The notes beneath the pieces were generated by a model that ran no database searches, was not told the DNA's origin, and saw nothing but the letters and a program-made list of their open reading frames with translations. Shown piece by piece: positions 58,826 to 64,000 of a stretch of DNA of 64,000 nt. The DNA is from Xenopus tropicalis (lineage: Eukaryota > Chordata > Amphibia > Anura > Pipidae). Both the position numbers and the translations under genes were made by a program. The DNA lies in the NCBI RefSeq assembly GCF_000004195.4, contig NC_030679.2:148043040-148107039 (forward strand), in the 5' to 3' direction. How positions within the stretch are numbered: the stretch's first letter is position 1; each line of letters begins with the position of its first letter.

Positions 58826-60101
58826 TATAGGGGTTGGCAGCATTAGGTACCTAATATATAAGGGCAGAGACAGGGGAAAGTGTTGGAAGGGTTACTGCCT
58901 GCCCTGCTCTCATTTCCCTACAGAAATAGGGGTTGGTAGCACTAGGTAGGTACCTAATATATAGGGGCAGAGACAGGGGAAAGTGTTGGGAGGGTTACTG
59001 CCTGCCCTGCTCTCATTTCCCTACAGAAATAGGGGTTGGTAGCACTAGGTAGGTACCTAATATATAGGGGCAGAGACAGGGGAAAGTGTTGGAAGGGTTA
59101 CTGCCTGCTCTGCTCTCATTTCCTTACAGAAATAGGGGTTGGTAGCACTAGGTAGGTACCTAATATATAGGGGCAGAGACAGGGGAAAGTGTTGGAAGGG
59201 TTACTGCCTGCCCTGCTCTCATTTCCCTACAGAAATAGGGGTTGGTAGCACTAGGTAGGTACCTAATATATAGGGGCAGAGACAGGGGAAAGTGTTGGAA
59301 GGGTTACTGCCTGCCCTGCTCTCATTTCCCTACAGAAATAGGGGTTGGTAGCACTAGGTAGGTACCTAATATATAGGGGCAGAGACAGGGGAAAGTGTTG
59401 GAAGGGTTACTGCCTGCCCTGCTCTCATTTCCCTACAGAAATAGGGGTTGGTAGCACTAGGTAGGTACCTAATATATAGGGGCAGAGACAGGGGAAAGTG
59501 TTGGAAGGGTTACTGCCTGCCCTGCTCTCATTTCCCTACAGAAATAGGGGTTGGTAGCACTAGGTAGGTACCTAATATATAGGGGCAGAGACAGGGGAAA
59601 GTGTTGGAAGGGTTACTGCCTGCCCTGCTCTCATTTCCCTACAGAAATAGGGGTTGGTAGCACTAGGTAGGTACCTAATATATAGGGGCAGAGACAGGGG
59701 AAAGCGTTGGAAGGGTTACTGCCTGCCCTGCTCTCATTTCCCTACAGAAATAGGGGTTGGTAGCACTAGGTAGGTACCTAATATATAGGGGCAGAGACAG
59801 GGGAAAGCGTTGGAAGGGTTACTGCCTGCCCTGCTCTCTTTTCCCTACAGAAATAGGGGTTGGTAGCCCTAGGTAGGTACCTAATATATAGGGGCAGAGA
59901 CAGGGGAAAGTGTTGGAAGGGTTACTGCCTGCCCTGCTCTCATTTCCCTACAGAAATAGGGGTTGGTAGCACTAGGTAGGTACCTAATATATAGGGGCAG
60001 AGACAGGGGAAAGTGTTGGAAGGGTTACTGCCTTCCCTGCTCTCATTTCCCTACAGAAATAGGGGTTGGTAGCACTAGGTAGGTACCTAATATATAGGGG
60101 C
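58826..60101. repeat. 103-bp tandem repeat upstream of receptor gene 2
   Basis: About 12.4 copies of a 103-bp unit with GGGGTTGGTAGCACTAGGTA, GGTACCTAATATATAGGGGC, and TGCTCTCATTTCCCTACAG. Copies are over 95% alike by eye; the first copy lacks the GGTA duplication. On the receptor strand each unit contains a strong 3' splice-site-like sequence and, 22 bases later, a donor-like AG|GTAGGT. Confidence 0.96.
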
Positions 60102-60212
60102 AGACACAAGCCTTTTCTTATTTGACCAGTTAGTGCTAGGTATCAAGAAGTGAATCCAACTCTATAAACAGATGTTCTGCTGGATTTCTGAAGACGTGCC
60201 ATTATTTTCACA
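60102..60212 (+). promoter_or_regulatory. Leader of receptor gene 2 with acceptor-like site
   Basis: CCTTTTCTTATTTGACCAG, ending at 60129, is a good 3' splice site about 84 bases before the ATG, where tetrapod receptor genes usually join a non-coding exon to the coding exon. No transcript evidence is available. Confidence 0.4.
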
Positions 60213-61175
60213 ATGAATACCACGAGCAGTTGCAATCAAAGCAAAATAACAGAATTCCTTCTGGTGGGATTTTCTGCTCCTCGTCCCCTCAGGGTGCTGC
60301 TCTTCTCTATATGCCTTGTGATATACATTATGGCACTGGGTGCAAACCTCATGATCATTGCTTTGTATCTGGGAAGCCACCACCTTAGGTCTCCCATGTA
60401 TTTCTTCCTGAGTAATCTCTCTGCAACTGATATCTTGCTCTCTACAAGTGTTGGGCCTAATTTGCTCTGTAGCTTTTTAAAAGATGGGAACCCCATGTCT
60501 GTCTCTGCTTGTGTTACTCAGTACTTTGCTTCTAGTGTCTTCACTGGAGGTGAGTGTTTCCTACTCACAGTTATGGCTTATGACCGATACCTGGCCATCT
60601 GCAAACCATTGCACTATGTCACCATAATGACCAATAAGCATTGTCTCCATCTGGTTATTTGGTGTTGGCTGCTCATTTTTTTATTTGTACTTCCTATTAT
60701 TGTTACAATTTCACAATCAGGATTCTGTGGGTGCAAAACCCTGAACTACATTTATTGTGATGCTGCTCCTCTTCTTAAGATGACATGCTCAGATGTGTTT
60801 GTCCTGGAAAGAGCAATCACCGTGTTAATTGTACCTGTAGCTGTGATACCTTTATCATTTATCATTACAACATATGTCTGTATTTCCCTCTCTATCTTCA
60901 GGATCTCCTCCAACACTGGAAGGCAGAAAGCCTTCTCCACCTGTAGCTCCCACCTCGCTGTTGTCTCCATGTTTTATGAGATAATAATTGCTAAATATGC
61001 AGTTGCATCCAAGGGACCATCAATAAATGTGAAAAAAATGTTCTCTCTCCTGTACACTTTAGTTACACCATTATTCAACCCCATCATATACAGTTTAAGA
61101 AATAAGGAAATCTGGAAAGCTTTGCGTAGATGGTCAACTGTCAAGGTTCTCACACAGAGATCATTCCTTAGTTAA
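60213..61175 (+). CDS. Class II olfactory receptor (receptor gene 2)
   Basis: 320-residue odorant receptor, paralogue of the gene at 48804, with about 65 differences in 314 aligned residues (hand count, near 79% identity) and a six-residue C-terminal extension (QRSFLS). Hallmarks: glycosylation sites N2-T-T and N8-Q-S; PMYFFLSNLS (61-70); Cys100; MAYDRYLAIC (121-130); loop cysteines C172, C174, C182 and C192; KAFSTCSSHL (239-248); PLFNPIIYSLRNKEI (286-300). The frame is intact with no intron, so it is probably functional. Only three differences occur in the first 80 residues. Changes cluster at 81-90, 104-109, 151-170, 191-205 and 261-276, the parts that line or cap the ligand pocket. Confidence 0.95.
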   Translation: MNTTSSCNQSKITEFLLVGFSAPRPLRVLLFSICLVIYIMALGANLMIIALYLGSHHLRSPMYFFLSNLSATDILLSTSVGPNLLCSFLKDGNPMSVSACVTQYFASSVFTGGECFLLTVMAYDRYLAICKPLHYVTIMTNKHCLHLVIWCWLLIFLFVLPIIVTISQSGFCGCKTLNYIYCDAAPLLKMTCSDVFVLERAITVLIVPVAVIPLSFIITTYVCISLSIFRISSNTGRQKAFSTCSSHLAVVSMFYEIIIAKYAVASKGPSINVKKMFSLLYTLVTPLFNPIIYSLRNKEIWKALRRWSTVKVLTQRSFLS

Positions 61176-61595
61176 CATGCCCTTTTTGCCTAAGGGCACA
61201 TTACCTGGTTGCTTCCAGACTGGCTATGTACATGAAAAGCTTAAATTGCTTAGATCTTTGAATCACAAGAGTTTAGAGATGGGTTTTTGTGATTCAAGGG
61301 TCATAGAAGGTCTTGAAGCCCAGACCCATCTACTGTGATTCAAGGGTCATACAAGTGTTGTACAAGTGGATCTGTTCTTACACAGACACATCCATGTTCC
61401 CTCAAATAGCCAAAGACCAGCCATGGTTGTAAGCAGTGCCATGTGTGACCATTAAACAAACCTGGCCACAGTGCATTTTTACAAAGGGCTGACAAGAAAG
61501 TTCCAGGGCATCCCCTTATATAAAGAGGTTGAGGTATATGGGAGTATAAAATGAATTTGACTAGAATAACTTGGGGCTGGAGCTTTTTTTCTATG
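61176..61595. other. 3' flank of receptor gene 2
   Basis: No gene seen. Small direct repeats of GTGATTCAAGGGTCATA occur near 61290 and 61337. Confidence 0.5.
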
Positions 61596-64000
61596 TCCTT
61601 AACAAAGACATGGGGCAAGCCACTTCCTTCTATGTCCCCAACAAAGACACTGTGAAAGCCACTTCCTTCTATGTCCCCAACAAAGACACGGTGCAAGCCA
61701 CTTTCTTCTATGCCTCCAACAAAGACACGGTGCAAGCCACTTCCTTCTATGCCTCCAACAAAGACACTGTGAAAGCCACTTCCTTCTATGCCTCCAACAA
61801 AGACACGGTGCAAGCCACTTTCTTCTATGCCTCCAACAAAGACACGGTGCAAGCCACTTTCTTCTATGCCTCCAACAAAGACACGGTGAAAGCCACTTCC
61901 TTCTATGTCCCCAGCAAAGACATGGAGAAGGACACTTGCTTTTATGCCCCCAACAAGACCTGGTGCAAGCCACTTCCTTATATGTCCCCAACAAAGATAT
62001 GATGCAAGCCACCTCCTCCTATGTCCTTCTAAGTACCTTGAATGTCCCCAACAAATGTCCTTCTATGTCCCCAACAAAGACATGGAGAAGGACACTTGCT
62101 TTTATGCCCCCAACAAGACCTGGTGCAAGCCACTTCCTTATATGTCCCCAACAAAGATATGATGCAAGCCACCTCCTCCTATGTCCTTCTAAGTACCTTG
62201 AATGTCCCCAACAAATGTCCTTCTATGTCCCCAACAAAGACATGGGGCAAGCCACTTCCTTCTATGTCCCCAACAAAGACATGGGGCAAGCCACTTCCTT
62301 CTATGTCCCCAACAAAGACATGGGGCAAGCCACTTCCTTCTATGTCCCCAACAAAGACACGGGGCAAGCCACTTCCTTCTATGTCCCCAACAAAGACATG
62401 GGGCAAGCCACTTCCTTCTATGTCCCCAACAAAGACATGGGGCAAGCCACTTCCTTCTATGTCCCCAACAAAGACATGGGGCAAGCCACTTCCTTCTATG
62501 TCCCCAACAAAGACATGGGGCAAGCCACTTCCTTCTATGTCCCCAACAAAGCCATGGGGCAAGCCACTTCCTTCTATGTCCCCAACAAAGCCATGGGCAA
62601 GCCACTTCCTTCTATGTCCCCAACAAAGACACGGGGCAAGCCACTTCCTTCTATGTCCCCAACAAAGCCATGGGGCAAGCCACTTCCTTCTATGTCCCCA
62701 ACAAAGCCATGGGGCAAGCCACTTCCTTCTATGTCCCCAACAAAGACACGGGGCAAGCCACTTCCTTCTATGTCCCCAACAAAGCCATGGGGCAAGCCAC
62801 TTCCTTCTATGTCCCCAACAAAGACATGGGGCAAGCCACTTCCTTCTATGTCCCCAACAAAGACATGGGGCAAGCCACTTCCTTCTATGTCCCCAACAAA
62901 GACATGGGGCAAGCCACTTCCTTCTATGTCCCCAACAAAGACATGGGGCAAGCCACTTCCTTCTATGTCCCCAACAAAGACACGGGGCAAGCCACTTCCT
63001 TCTATGTCCCCAACAAAGACATGGGGCAAGCCACTTCCTTCTATGTCCCCAACAAAGACACGGGGCAAGCCACTTCCTTCTATGTCCCCAACAAAGACAT
63101 GGGGCAAGCCACTTCCTTCTATGTCCCCAACAAAGACATGGGGCAAGCCACTTCCTTCTATGTCCCCAACAAAGACATGGGGCAAGCCACTTCCTTCTAT
63201 GTCCCCAACAAAGACATGGGGCAAGCCACTTCCTTCTATGTCCCCAACAAAGCCATGGGGCAAGCCACTTCCTTCTATGTCCCCAACAAAGCCATGGGCA
63301 TGCCACTTCCTTCTATGTCCCCAACAAAGACACGGGGCAAGCCACTTCCTTCTATGTCCCCAACAAAGCCATGGGGCAAGCCACTTCCTTCTATGTCCCC
63401 AACAAAGACACGGGGCAAGCCACTTCCTTCTATGTCCCCAACAAAGCCATGGGGCAAGCCACTTCCTTCTATGTCCCCAACAAAGACATGGGGCAAGCCA
63501 CTTCCTTCTATGTCCCCAACAAAGACATGGAGAAAGGCACTTGCTTTTATGCCCCCAACAAGACATGGTGCAAGCCACCTCCTCCTATGTCCTTCTAAGT
63601 ACCTTGAATGTCCCCAACAAATGTCCTTCTATGTTACCAACAAAGACACGGGCAAGCCACTTCCTTCTATGTCCCCAACAAAGACATGGGGCAAGCCACT
63701 TCCTTCTATGTCCCCAACAAAGCCATGGGGCAAGCCACTTCCTTCTATGTCCCCAACAAAGCCATGGGGCAAGCCACTTCCTTCTATGTCCCCAACAAAG
63801 ACACGGGGCAAGCCACTTCCTTCTATGTCCCCAACAAAGCCATGGGGCAAGCCACTTCCTTCTATGTCCCCAACAAAGACATGGGGCAAGCCACTTCCTT
63901 CTATGTCCCCAACAAAGACATGGAGAAAGGCACTTGCTTTTATGCCCCCAACAAGACATGGTGCAAGCCACCTCCTCCTATGTCCTTCTAAGTACCTTGA
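61596..64000. repeat. 39-bp tandem repeat, runs off the right edge
   Basis: About 60 copies of a 39-bp unit, CAAGCCACTTCCTTCTATGT plus CCCCAACAAAGACATGGGG. A longer variant block (GAGAAGGACACTTGC or GAGAAAGGCACTTGC, then CACCTCCTCCTATGTCC and AAGTACCTTGAATG) recurs near 61920, 62085, 63530 and 63920, giving higher-order structure. Frames of up to 518 codons on both strands come from the multiple-of-three, stop-free unit and lack any other coding sign. Confidence 0.96.

Noticed and set aside
62042..63598. 518-codon plus-strand frame and long minus-strand frames
   Set aside because: A 39-bp unit (13 codons) without stops is open on both strands at once; no independent coding signal.
1..64000. 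CRISPR array
   Set aside because: All repeats are head-to-tail without unique spacers, and the sequence is vertebrate.

Overview
This is vertebrate nuclear DNA, almost certainly from a clawed frog (Xenopus, most like X. tropicalis). The evidence is GT-AG introns in a recognisable phospholipase D2 gene, two intron-free olfactory receptor coding exons, and frog-type DNA transposons: TTAA-flanked Kolobok/T2-like MITEs, a Harbinger-like hairpin MITE, a hAT-like element and an L1-like LINE remnant. The species is an inference from remembered repeat families. About two thirds of the window is tandem repeat.

Left part (1-14,300): the first four coding exons of pld2 lie on the minus strand (ATG at 3236-3238, last visible exon ending at 1485). 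They encode the acidic N-terminus and the start of the PX domain; the rest of the gene is beyond the left edge. Apart from the 70-bp first coding intron, each intron visible here holds its own minisatellite (units of about 135/94, 25 and 46 bp). Upstream of the ATG, about 10.7 kb of presumed 5'UTR intron holds arrays of 41, 41, 28, 18 and 30/25 bp units. A GC-box/CCAAT promoter-like block with a minus-strand splice donor at 13,979-14,280 is my best candidate for the pld2 first exon.

Middle (14,400-40,526): one 26-kb array of a 20-bp unit (about 1,300 copies). It contains the telomere-like hexamer CCCTAA and three C-triplets per unit, and its right-hand part is organised into a higher-order repeat of about 3.42 kb.

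Right part (40,527-64,000): a 131-bp array is split by a 4.0-kb hAT-like element with a perfect 8-bp target duplication. That element carries a Harbinger-like MITE, a T2-like MITE and a 13-bp minisatellite of about 170 copies. Two tandemly duplicated class II olfactory receptor genes follow (48,804-49,748 and 60,213-61,175, both plus strand). Each is preceded by a shared block of about 200 bp that may be the promoter, then by an unrelated minisatellite (45 bp and 103 bp units) whose every unit contains a 3' splice-site-like sequence. Between them lie a MITE with seven internal 112-bp repeats, a 41-bp array hit by another TTAA MITE, an L1-like remnant and an LTR-like segment. The window ends inside a 39-bp array.

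No RNA genes, CRISPR arrays or prokaryotic features were seen. The long open frames across the arrays are by-products of stop-free repeat units and are not annotated as genes. Coordinates of repeats are hand-read and approximate to a few bases.
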